DNA of 11,828 nucleotides from DASTOB01 sp035720425 (GTDB lineage Bacteria; Chloroflexota; Limnocylindria; Limnocylindrales; CSP1-4), in NCBI GenBank assembly GCA_035720425.1, contig DASTOB010000064.1:1-11828 (forward strand). The letters are read 5' to 3'. How positions within the stretch are numbered: the stretch's first letter is position 1; every line of letters begins with the position of its first letter. The translations under genes and the position numbers were made by a program. The notes below the pieces were generated by a model. The model was not told the DNA's origin. It searched no databases and worked only from the letters and a program-made list of their open reading frames with translations. Below are positions 5,564-11,828 of this stretch, piece by piece.

Positions 5564-6666
5564 TCTTGTCGACAACAGGTCGACGCCTGCTGGCGCTGGC
5601 CGCCGTCGCGAGCCTCGTGGTCGCGGCCTGCGGCGGCGCGGCGTCGCCGTCACCATCCGCCGCGCCGACGTCACCCCCGAGTTCCGACGCTCCCGCGTCG
5701 GATGCGCCGACCGCAGAGCCCGGCGCACTTCCGACCGACGCGCTCGAGACGACGGACATCACGATCGGACTCTCGGTCCAGGAGCCGATCCAGTACGCCG
5801 GTGTCCTCGCGGCGCAGGCGGGCATCTACGAGAAGTACGGCCTGAACGTCGAGTACGCCTTCTTCGAAGGTGACGCTCGTGTCGCCGCGGCCCTCCAGGC
5901 CGGCCAGATCCAGGTCGGACTCTCCGGTGGCTCGAGCGCCATCTCGTCGCAGCTGACGGACGCGCCCTACGACGCCGTCGCGGTCATGGGCTCCTTCCTG
6001 ACCGACGACCTCGTCTGCCAGGCGGGCATCGACACGGCCGATGAAGTTCGTGGCCAGACCGTCGCGATCAGCACCTTCGGTGGGACGTCGCACGCCGCCG
6101 CGCTGCTCGCATTGCAGACGCTCGGCCTCGGATCCGCCGATGCCGTCATCACCACGATCGGCGGTCAGGGGGCCCGGATCGCGGCGATCGAGGGCGGATC
6201 GACCGCCTGTGCGGTCGTCGATACCAACCTGCGCGCCCAGATGGAGGAGCAGGGCTTCAGCATCGCCACGAGCGTGTTCGAGTCCAAGGCTCCGTTTTCC
6301 CGGTCCGCGATGAGCGCGCTCGAGACATTCATCGACGCGAACCCGAACACCATGCTCGTCATCGTCGCCAGCGTCCTCGAGGCCCAGAACCTGCTCTGGA
6401 CGGACCCGGAGGGCCAGGTGGACTTCTATGCGGAGTGGTCGACCCACGACATCGAAACGGCGACCGAGCTGCTCGTCGGCCTGTCCGATTACGGGAACCT
6501 CAGCCTCATGTGGACCCGAGAGGCGTTCCTCAACGCGCAGAAGGCCATCGCGACGGTGAACCCCGACATCATCGAGGTAGAACCCGAAGACGCGTACCGC
6601 ACCGACTTCGTCGATGCGCTCGCCGCGAACGGCTTCTACGACAAGATCGGCGTCCCGCTTCCCTAG
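5560..6666 (+). CDS. ABC transporter substrate-binding lipoprotein, NMT1/SsuA-like
   Basis: This 368-residue secreted lipoprotein has a positively charged start (TTGRR), a hydrophobic segment and the lipobox VAAC, making Cys24 the predicted lipidated residue. A Ser/Pro/Ala-rich linker follows to about residue 65. The binding domain begins TDITIGLSVQEPIQYAGVLAAQAGIYEKYGL, the usual opening of NMT1/SsuA-type periplasmic-binding folds, and continues through GDARVAAALQAGQIQVGLSGGSSA and a C-terminal lobe ending DKIGVPLP. Start choice: GTG at 5560 has GGAGG 7 nt upstream and begins directly at the signal peptide; an ATG at 5524 would add an uncharacteristic leader. It lies divergent from the two permeases and ATPase that should be its partners. 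A terminator follows its stop. The ligand is unknown. Confidence 0.94.
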   Translation: MILSTTGRRLLALAAVASLVVAACGGAASPSPSAAPTSPPSSDAPASDAPTAEPGALPTDALETTDITIGLSVQEPIQYAGVLAAQAGIYEKYGLNVEYAFFEGDARVAAALQAGQIQVGLSGGSSAISSQLTDAPYDAVAVMGSFLTDDLVCQAGIDTADEVRGQTVAISTFGGTSHAAALLALQTLGLGSADAVITTIGGQGARIAAIEGGSTACAVVDTNLRAQMEEQGFSIATSVFESKAPFSRSAMSALETFIDANPNTMLVIVASVLEAQNLLWTDPEGQVDFYAEWSTHDIETATELLVGLSDYGNLSLMWTREAFLNAQKAIATVNPDIIEVEPEDAYRTDFVDALAANGFYDKIGVPLP

Positions 6667-6689
6667 CCACCCCGACCTGTAGCAGTCAA

Positions 6690-6723
6690 CCGTCGCCCCC
6701 GGTTCCCCGGGGGCGACGGCTTT
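6690..6723 (+). terminator. Intrinsic terminator after the binding-protein gene
   Basis: A perfect 13-bp stem (6690-6702 with 6707-6719) encloses the loop TTCC and is followed by CTTT then CC. The stem is very strong but the U-run only three bases, so termination may be incomplete. It lies 23 bp after the lipoprotein stop and 29 bp before the next start codon. Confidence 0.8.
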
Positions 6724-6748
6724 CCGGATCCGGAGGGACCTCAGCGCG

Positions 6749-8113
6749 ATGTGCGGATCGAGTCTCGGGACCGATCTGGCGAGCCAGATCGAGACCGGCC
6801 CCGCCGGTGGGGTCGGCCGCACCCTCGATCTGGCCGATCTCCTCGAGGTCGCCCGTCACGTCGCCCGCTCCGAGGAAGTTCGGCGCACCGCCGCCGGGTT
6901 CATCGGCTACGGCGCGACGAGGCCCGGCGATCGTGTCCTGATCGGCGTCGACACGCAGACCGACCCCGCCATCACCGACGCCGTGGCGAGCGCGCTTCGC
7001 GAGCTCGGCGCGCGCGTCGACGTCGTGGTGGCCGAGACGGATGCCGACCGCGAGTTCGACGACGCCGACGAGATCCGGGTCGCGATGCGGCGCCAACCGT
7101 GGGTCGAGAACCCGCGGCGCTGGGAGGGCACGCCGTGGATCGAGGACCTCGCCCGGACAAATGGCTACGACCTGCTCATCCACGGCAAGGGCGGCGCGAT
7201 CCCGAAGGTGTCGCACCGCTACGAGGGGTTCCCGTGGGTGGTCCGGGACCACTTCGACGGCCCGTCCAACCTCTTCCCGCGACCGCTTCATCGGCTCATC
7301 AACGAGCGGACGTGGTCCCGCATCACCGACCATGCCGGGTCGCGGCTGCGCCTGACTGATCCGGAGGGCACGAACCTGACCCTCACGATCCTCGAGGCGC
7401 CGCTGCGCGACACGACGCGTCACGACTACGGGATGTCGCCGAAGTGGGGCCACCTCATGGCCCACCCGCCGACCCCGATCGAGCCGAACGACGACTCGAC
7501 GGGCGTCATCGCCGGCACGATCAACCACTTCAGCCGTCCGTTCCCGCGGATCGAGGTCGACGTCGAGCACGCCCGGATGACCGGGATTCGCGGCGGCGGG
7601 GCGTACGGCGACGCGTGGCGCGAGCTCGAGGCGGAGTCAAAGGACACGCAGTACCCGTCGTTCCCGGCGCCCGGCCTGTTCTGGCTGTGGGAGCTCGCGA
7701 TCGGGACGAACCCCAAGATCTCGCGGCCCTCGAACATCGAGTGCCTGTCGTCCGGCGGGTTCGAGTGGGAGCGACGGCGGGCCGGCTACATCCACTGCGG
7801 GCTCGGCACCCGCTGGCGGAGCTCGGAGGAGGTCTGGGCGGGCGAGCGCCGGATCCTGTATGGCCACCTCCACGTCCACCTGCTCGCCCCGACGCTCGTC
7901 GTCGAGGCCTCGGGCGGCGACGTCCCGGTCATCGAGGATGGACGCCTGTCGTGCTACGACGACCCGGAGGTGCGTGACCTCGCCGCACAGTTCGGCGACC
8001 CGGACGCGCTCCTCCACGATGATTGGGTCCCGGACATCCCGGGGATCACGATGCCGGGCGACTACGAGGCCTACGCCCGCAACCCGATCCCGTGGGTCTA
8101 CGGGCGGGGCTGA
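6749..8113 (+). CDS. M29 aminopeptidase / NicX-like metalloenzyme homologue
   Basis: This 454-residue protein has the layout of the M29 aminopeptidase / 2,5-dihydroxypyridine dioxygenase superfamily (COG2309 type). An N-terminal Rossmann-like part has GDRVLIGVDTQTDP (60-73). Then come the hallmark DPEGTNLTLTI (204-214), a strand-turn IEVDVEHARMTGIRGGG (268-284), WELAIGTNP (314-322), YIHCGLG (347-353) and GHLHVHLLAPTLVVE (372-386). These carry probable metal ligands Glu315, His349 and His373. Relatives usually have H-x-D at the last site; here it reads H373-L-H375. The middle region (115-195, Trp/Pro/Arg-rich) is not familiar. Peptidase or ring-opening dioxygenase activity are both possible; the catabolic setting favours the latter. 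GGAGG lies 12 nt upstream of the ATG. It heads a run of closely spaced genes. Confidence 0.72.
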   Translation: MCGSSLGTDLASQIETGPAGGVGRTLDLADLLEVARHVARSEEVRRTAAGFIGYGATRPGDRVLIGVDTQTDPAITDAVASALRELGARVDVVVAETDADREFDDADEIRVAMRRQPWVENPRRWEGTPWIEDLARTNGYDLLIHGKGGAIPKVSHRYEGFPWVVRDHFDGPSNLFPRPLHRLINERTWSRITDHAGSRLRLTDPEGTNLTLTILEAPLRDTTRHDYGMSPKWGHLMAHPPTPIEPNDDSTGVIAGTINHFSRPFPRIEVDVEHARMTGIRGGGAYGDAWRELEAESKDTQYPSFPAPGLFWLWELAIGTNPKISRPSNIECLSSGGFEWERRRAGYIHCGLGTRWRSSEEVWAGERRILYGHLHVHLLAPTLVVEASGGDVPVIEDGRLSCYDDPEVRDLAAQFGDPDALLHDDWVPDIPGITMPGDYEAYARNPIPWVYGRG

Positions 8114-8126
8114 GGCAGGGAGCGGG

Positions 8127-9089
8127 ATGACGGTCGAGGAGGTTCGATTTCACAGCGCCGATGCCGTGCTGGCCGGCACGCTCAAGCTTCCGGACGGCGG
8201 GAACGGCTCCGCCGGTCCCCACCCGGCCGTCGTGCAGGGACCGGGCTGGCTCGGATTGCGCGACGCGAAGGCGTACGTCCCCTATCACGACGCCCTGCTC
8301 GCCGCCGGCATCGCCGTCCTCGTCTTCGACTACCGTGGCTTCGGCGACTCGACCGGCGACGCGTCGTACCTCGACCCGATGCTCCAGGTGGCCGATTGGC
8401 GGGCGGCGGTCGACTACCTCCAGGCCCGTCCCGAGGTCGATCCGAAGCGCATCGGCGCGTTCGGCTCCGGCGGGACGGGCGGCGGGAACGCGATCTGCGC
8501 CGCCGCGCTCGACACGCGGATCGGACCGGTCGTCTCGCAGGTTCCGATCGCCGACGGCCGCGACTGGCTCCACCGGATGCGCCGCGAGTACGAGTGGCTC
8601 GAGTTCCTCGAGCAGATCCGCCAGGACCGGGTCCGGCACGCGACGACCGGCGAATGGGAGATGGTCGCCCCGCGCGACGGGATCATGGTGCCCACGCCGG
8701 AGCGGCGGACGACGACGATCAAGGCGGACGTCGACGACCGGATCCCGCCGCTCGTGCGGCTCGCCAGCGCCGAGGCGATCTTCGCCTACCGGCCGATCGA
8801 CCTCGTCGACCGGATCGCTCCGCGCGCGCTCATGCTCATTGCCGTCGAGCACGATGCGACGACCCCGGAGGATCACGCCTACGCGCTGTACGAGCGGGCC
8901 GGGGCGCCGAAGCGGCTCGTGATCCAGACCGGCACGACCCATTACGCGGCGTACGCCCACTACCGGGACGTCGTTAACCCGCTCATCGTCGAGTGGTTCA
9001 CCCGCCACCTCGTGGCCGGCGAGGTGCTCGTCCACGAGCGGACCGCCGAGGCGGACATCATCCGGCTCGACCGTCCGGCCAGCTCCTGA
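8127..9089 (+). CDS. Alpha/beta-hydrolase-fold protein lacking the usual Ser nucleophile
   Basis: This 320-residue protein has the alpha/beta-hydrolase fold of the CocE/FrsA-like branch: the oxyanion-side segment GPGWLGLRD (38-46), FDYRGFGDSTGD (67-78), a nucleophile-elbow region RIGAFGSGGTGGGN (108-121), the acid segment EHDATTP with Asp243, and TTHYAAY with His272. Relatives usually read G-x-S-x-[SG]-G-G at the elbow; aligned to that, the nucleophile position is Gly115, with Ser114 one residue early. It may therefore be a non-canonical hydrolase, a decarboxylase or lyase, or a binding protein. The ATG at 8127 has GGGAG 4 nt upstream and follows the previous stop by 13 bp; the frame stays open upstream, but only within the preceding gene. 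Fold is confident, activity is not. Confidence 0.85.
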   Translation: MTVEEVRFHSADAVLAGTLKLPDGGNGSAGPHPAVVQGPGWLGLRDAKAYVPYHDALLAAGIAVLVFDYRGFGDSTGDASYLDPMLQVADWRAAVDYLQARPEVDPKRIGAFGSGGTGGGNAICAAALDTRIGPVVSQVPIADGRDWLHRMRREYEWLEFLEQIRQDRVRHATTGEWEMVAPRDGIMVPTPERRTTTIKADVDDRIPPLVRLASAEAIFAYRPIDLVDRIAPRALMLIAVEHDATTPEDHAYALYERAGAPKRLVIQTGTTHYAAYAHYRDVVNPLIVEWFTRHLVAGEVLVHERTAEADIIRLDRPASS

Positions 9090-9110
9090 CCAGAGGGAGG
9101 CAGCGCACCC

Positions 9111-10508
9111 GTGACCCCGTACGACGTCGTCATCCGCGGCGGCACCCTCCTCTCGGCGAAAGGCCGCATGGCCGCCGACCTCGCCATCACCGGCGAACGA
9201 ATCGCCGCGATCGTCGAGCCCGGCACACCGCTCGATGCGGCTCGGACGATCGACGCGACCGGGCGCCACCTGCTACCGGGCGCGATCGACGTCCATTCGC
9301 ACCACCGCGAGCCCGGGTTCACCCACAAGGAGGACATCGTCACGGCGACGAGCGCGGCGGCCGCCGGCGGGGTGACCACGTCGTTCGCCATGCCGAACGT
9401 CCAGCCGCCCCCGAACACGGTCGAGCGACTCGACGCGATGCTCGCGCTCTATGAGCAGCGCGCGATCATCGACTGGAACGTCAACGCGGCAGGCACCGTC
9501 CCGGCGGAGCTGCCCGGCCTGGCTGGTCGGGGGATCGCCGCGCTCAAGGTGTTCATGGTCGTCGACACCGGGCGCGACTACCCGCACATGCCGGGTATCG
9601 GCGTCCACGATCACGGCAAGCTGCTCGAGATCTTCGAGGCGGTCGGCGAGACCGGGTTGCCGCTCATGGTCCACCCCCACGACCAGGCACTGATGGCCCA
9701 CATCGAGGAGGGCTTCTGGGCGCGCGGGGAGCGGGACGCACTCGCCTATGCGCGGGCCTATGCCGCCTACGACGGCATCATCTGGGACACCGCGGTCGCC
9801 GTCCTGCTCCGCCTCCAGAAGGCGACCGGGACGCCGCTCCACCTCCTCCACACGCAGTCGGAGGGAGTGATCGAGCAGCTCCGGGCGGCCAAGTCACGAG
9901 GCCAGGCGGTGACCGCCGAGCTCAACCCGTGGGCCGTCTTCCTCGGCAACGACTGGCCGACGATCGAGCGGCTCGGCTCGTACGCCCTGAGCTACTACGT
10001 CCCGGAGAAGAACACCGAGCCGCTCTGGGCGGCACTTCGGGACGGCACGATCGACCTCGTCTCGACCGACCACGCCCCCCATACGCGCGAGGAGAAGGAG
10101 CCCGGCTGGACCGACGGCTGGAAGGCCCACACCGGCACCCCGTCGACCCAGTTCTACGTGCCGCTCCTGCTCGACGCGGCGGCCGCCGGGCGGATCTCGT
10201 ACGAGCGGGTGGTGGACGTCGTCGCGACGGCCCCCGCGCGCGCCTTCGGGCTCGACCGGAAGGGCCGGCTCGAGGTGGGCTGCGACGCCGACGTCGCGAT
10301 CGTCGACCTCGACGCGGAGCTCGACATCCGTGACGAGATCGTCCTGAGCAAGATCGGCTGGACGCCGTATGCCGGCCGTCGCGTGCGCGGTCTCGTCGAC
10401 CGGACGCTCGTCCGCGGCCGGGTCGTGTACGAGGACGGCCGCGTCGTCGGCCAGCCCGGCTGGGGCCGCCAGGCCCGGCCGGCTTCGGCCGCCACGCGCG
10501 GCGCGTAA
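9111..10508 (+). CDS. Cyclic-amide amidohydrolase (dihydroorotase/hydantoinase/allantoinase-like)
   Basis: This 465-residue TIM-barrel metal hydrolase opens cyclic amide rings. All binuclear-site residues are visible: H62-S-H64 in DVHSHHREPG, the Lys that is carbamylated in relatives (K146, in ALKVF), His188 (MVHPHD), His247 (LLHTQS) and Asp320 (STDHAPH). REPGFTHKEDI and GGVTTSFAMPN are dihydroorotase-like. The later substrate loop is unusual: HTGTPSTQFYVPLLL stands where relatives often have G-x-x-G-[VI]-E. The C-terminal beta sandwich and Ala/Arg-rich tail end the protein. It starts at GTG 9111 with GGAGG 10 nt upstream, 21 bp after the hydrolase-like gene. A housekeeping pyrimidine role is unlikely given the neighbours; ring opening in a catabolic route is inferred. 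The exact substrate is unknown. Confidence 0.9.
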   Translation: MTPYDVVIRGGTLLSAKGRMAADLAITGERIAAIVEPGTPLDAARTIDATGRHLLPGAIDVHSHHREPGFTHKEDIVTATSAAAAGGVTTSFAMPNVQPPPNTVERLDAMLALYEQRAIIDWNVNAAGTVPAELPGLAGRGIAALKVFMVVDTGRDYPHMPGIGVHDHGKLLEIFEAVGETGLPLMVHPHDQALMAHIEEGFWARGERDALAYARAYAAYDGIIWDTAVAVLLRLQKATGTPLHLLHTQSEGVIEQLRAAKSRGQAVTAELNPWAVFLGNDWPTIERLGSYALSYYVPEKNTEPLWAALRDGTIDLVSTDHAPHTREEKEPGWTDGWKAHTGTPSTQFYVPLLLDAAAAGRISYERVVDVVATAPARAFGLDRKGRLEVGCDADVAIVDLDAELDIRDEIVLSKIGWTPYAGRRVRGLVDRTLVRGRVVYEDGRVVGQPGWGRQARPASAATRGA

Positions 10509-10535
10509 CGAGCGAGAGGAAGGAGACGCCCCGTC

Positions 10536-11510
10536 ATGCCCACCCGATTCGGTCTGCTCGTCCCGCACTTCGGCGAGCACGCCGACCAGGACCTGCTCGT
10601 CGAAGGGGCTCGCCTGGCCGAGCGTGTTGGCTTCGATTCGCTCTGGGTGCGCGACCACCTCGTGTTCCATCCGCACGGCATGGAGGGCACGGACCGAACG
10701 TTCGTCGAGCCGCTCGTCACGCTCACGTACCTCGCCGCGAAGACCGAGTCGATCGGGATCGGCGCCGCGACGATCATCCCGTTCCGCCACCCGATCAACC
10801 TCGCCTACAGCATCGCCTCGATGTCGTGGATCACCCGCCGCCGGTTCGAACTCGGGATCGGGGCCGGCAACTTCCAGCACGAGTTCGACGTGATCGGGCA
10901 GGGCGACCTCGACCGGCCGGCGATGATGCGCGAGCAGACGCTCATCGCCCGCGAGCTATGGACCGGCCGGAGCGTCGAGTGGCACAGCGACCTGTACGAC
11001 TTCGACGACGTCGACCTGAAGCCGCAGCCGCTCTTCCCCGTGCCGGTCTGGTGGGGCGGGGCGACGCCCGCCTCGGCCCGCCTGGCGGTCGACTTCTGCG
11101 ACGGCTGGCTGCCCGGCCGGATCACCTTCCCCACCTACGCGGTGCGGGTCGCCAAGATCAACGAGCTGGCGGCCGAAGCGGGCCGCTCCCGCGTCCTCGT
11201 CGGCGCCGTCCCGATCACCTCGATCGGTGAGACCCGCGAGGAAGCGATCGGGCACATGAACGTGCCGGGACTGATCAAGAACGCGAACGCCCAGAAGTTC
11301 TGGATCAAGCCGACGAGCGGCGAGTTCACGACCTTCGAGGAGCTCGACGGGTCCGTCCTGGCCGGCACGCCGGATGACATCGTGCGCGGCGTGCGCCGCT
11401 ACCAGGAGATCGGCTGCGACCTCCTCATCGTTGACTTCCGGATGCGCTTCCCGGACTGGCTCGGCCAGATCGAGACGTTCGCCCGCGAGGTCATGCCGCA
11501 CGTCTCGTGA
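10536..11510 (+). CDS. LLM-class flavin-dependent oxidoreductase
   Basis: This 324-residue protein belongs to the luciferase-like monooxygenase superfamily, many members of which use FMN or F420. Supporting segments are the N-terminal FGLLVPHFG strand, LAERVGFDSLWVRDHL (27-42), TLTYLAAKTESIGIGAATIIPFRHP (63-86 region), the flavin-site FELGIGAG (104-111), LKPQPLFPVPVWWGG (161-175), and a C-terminal VLAGTPDDIVRGVRRYQEIGCD that closes the barrel. The length is normal. AGGAAGGAG ends 10 nt before the ATG. It follows the amidohydrolase by 27 bp. A flavin monooxygenase or F420-dependent reductase step is plausible; cofactor and substrate cannot be read from the sequence. The last six codons and the stop lie in a 20-bp block that is tandemly duplicated. 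Confidence 0.92.
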   Translation: MPTRFGLLVPHFGEHADQDLLVEGARLAERVGFDSLWVRDHLVFHPHGMEGTDRTFVEPLVTLTYLAAKTESIGIGAATIIPFRHPINLAYSIASMSWITRRRFELGIGAGNFQHEFDVIGQGDLDRPAMMREQTLIARELWTGRSVEWHSDLYDFDDVDLKPQPLFPVPVWWGGATPASARLAVDFCDGWLPGRITFPTYAVRVAKINELAAEAGRSRVLVGAVPITSIGETREEAIGHMNVPGLIKNANAQKFWIKPTSGEFTTFEELDGSVLAGTPDDIVRGVRRYQEIGCDLLIVDFRMRFPDWLGQIETFAREVMPHVS

Positions 11511-11530
11511 TCATGCCGCACGTCTCGTGA
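11491..11530. repeat. Perfect 20-bp tandem duplication
   Basis: TCATGCCGCACGTCTCGTGA occurs twice without a gap (11491-11510 and 11511-11530). The first copy encodes the end of the flavin oxidoreductase and its stop; the second is non-coding in that frame. Without the second copy the stop would be 7 nt from the next GTG; with it the distance is 27 nt. Confidence 0.97.
11513..11530 (+). other. Five-codon minicistron made by the duplication
   Basis: ATG CCG CAC GTC TCG TGA (MPHVS, stop) begins 2 nt after the flavin oxidoreductase stop and ends 7 nt before the next GTG start. A terminating ribosome could restart here and be delivered to the ThDP gene. This is a reading of the layout; no independent ribosome site is seen. 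Confidence 0.25.
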
Positions 11531-11537
11531 GCCGATC

Positions 11538-11828
11538 GTGACCGGCTGGTACGGCTCCGACCGCTTCGTCGAGCGCCTGTCGGCGCTCGGGGTCGAGCAC
11601 GTCGCGCTCAATCCAGGCGCCTCGATCCGGGGGTTCCACGACTCGCTCGTCAACCCGCCGGGTCGGGCCCCGTCGCTCGTCCTCGCCCTCCACGAGGCGA
11701 TCGCGGTCGCGATGGCCCACGGCTACGTGAAGGCGTCCGGGCGGCCGATGGCGGTGGGGCTGCACGACACGGTGGGCCTGCTCAACGGATCGATGGCGAT
11801 CTTCAACGCATGGGTCGACCGGGCACCG
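11538..11828 (+). CDS. Thiamine-diphosphate-dependent enzyme, N-terminal part (acetolactate synthase/benzoylformate decarboxylase-like)
   Basis: The 97 visible residues form the start of the N-terminal ThDP (pyrimidine-binding) domain and the gene runs off the right edge. GSDRFVERLSALGVEHVALNPGAS resembles the conserved opening (V-L...GV...F..PG). HEAIAVAMAHGYVKASGRP (52-70) carries Glu53, the likely activating Glu, followed by the standard helix. HDTVGLLNGSMAIFNAW matches the glycine-rich block after it. It starts at GTG 11538; no other start lies between it and the in-frame stop at 11508. There is no good Shine-Dalgarno, so translation may be coupled to the upstream gene. Such enzymes decarboxylate or join 2-keto acids; which reaction applies needs the rest of the gene. 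Confidence 0.85.
   Translation, partial: MTGWYGSDRFVERLSALGVEHVALNPGASIRGFHDSLVNPPGRAPSLVLALHEAIAVAMAHGYVKASGRPMAVGLHDTVGLLNGSMAIFNAWVDRAP

Noticed and set aside
5671..6822. Minus-strand open frame of 383 codons opposite the lipoprotein gene
   Set aside because: It crosses the terminator hairpin, has Arg/Asp-rich composition and no motifs, and the plus-strand lipoprotein is well supported.
8046..9269. Minus-strand open frame of 407 codons opposite the hydrolase-like gene
   Set aside because: No motif, spans a gene boundary of the plus-strand series, and has shadow-like composition.
10536..11510. Calling the flavin oxidoreductase a RutA-type uracil ring-opening enzyme
   Set aside because: It belongs to the same superfamily, but I saw no specific RutA features and no rut neighbours.
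1..11828. CRISPR arrays, tRNA or rRNA genes, insertion sequences, attachment sites
   Set aside because: No spaced repeat array, transposase, terminal inverted repeats or RNA-gene-like sequence was seen; genes fill nearly the whole window and no gap exceeds 180 bp.

Overview
The window is very GC-rich, uses GTG starts often, and carries a Ser/Pro/Ala-rich lipoprotein linker, a P450 with a single-cluster ferredoxin, and a luciferase-like flavin oxidoreductase. This fits a high-GC soil or freshwater bacterium of the Chloroflexota (Limnocylindria/Ellin6529 type) or the Actinomycetota. The assignment is inferred from gene content and codon style; no rRNA or marker gene is present.

Layout. A 177-bp divergent promoter region (5383-5559) splits the window. 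To the left, on the minus strand, runs one tightly packed operon: a NitT/TauT-type permease, its ATPase, a second non-identical permease, a small P450-type ferredoxin, a cytochrome P450, then the FAD and 2Fe-2S subunits of a xanthine dehydrogenase/CO dehydrogenase-family molybdenum hydroxylase. The first 21 codons of what should be the molybdopterin subunit run off the left edge. Most junctions overlap by 4-8 bp or are 1-25 bp apart, so this is almost certainly one transcript. To the right, on the plus strand, are the substrate-binding lipoprotein of the transporter, a strong GC hairpin terminator, then a catabolic series: an M29 aminopeptidase/NicX-like metalloenzyme, an alpha/beta-hydrolase-fold protein whose expected serine nucleophile is glycine, a cyclic-amide amidohydrolase (dihydroorotase/hydantoinase type), an LLM-class flavin oxidoreductase, and the start of a thiamine-diphosphate enzyme cut by the right edge.

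How it may work together (inference). The lipoprotein and the two-permease ABC importer bring in a small organic substrate. The molybdenum hydroxylase and the P450/ferredoxin pair oxidise it. The metal-dependent NicX-like protein, the amidohydrolase, the flavin oxidoreductase and the alpha/beta-hydrolase-like protein open and trim the ring, and the ThDP enzyme handles an alpha-keto-acid-type product. This toolkit suits a nitrogen heterocycle (pyridine, pyrimidine, purine, hydantoin or similar). I do not recognise the exact combination as a described pathway, and the substrate cannot be read from the sequence.

Fine structure worth noting: two copies of a GNAGACAAT element exactly 20 bp apart between divergent promoters; a terminator with no room for a new promoter before the next gene; and a perfect 20-bp tandem duplication at the end of the flavin oxidoreductase gene that makes a five-codon minicistron in front of the ThDP enzyme.
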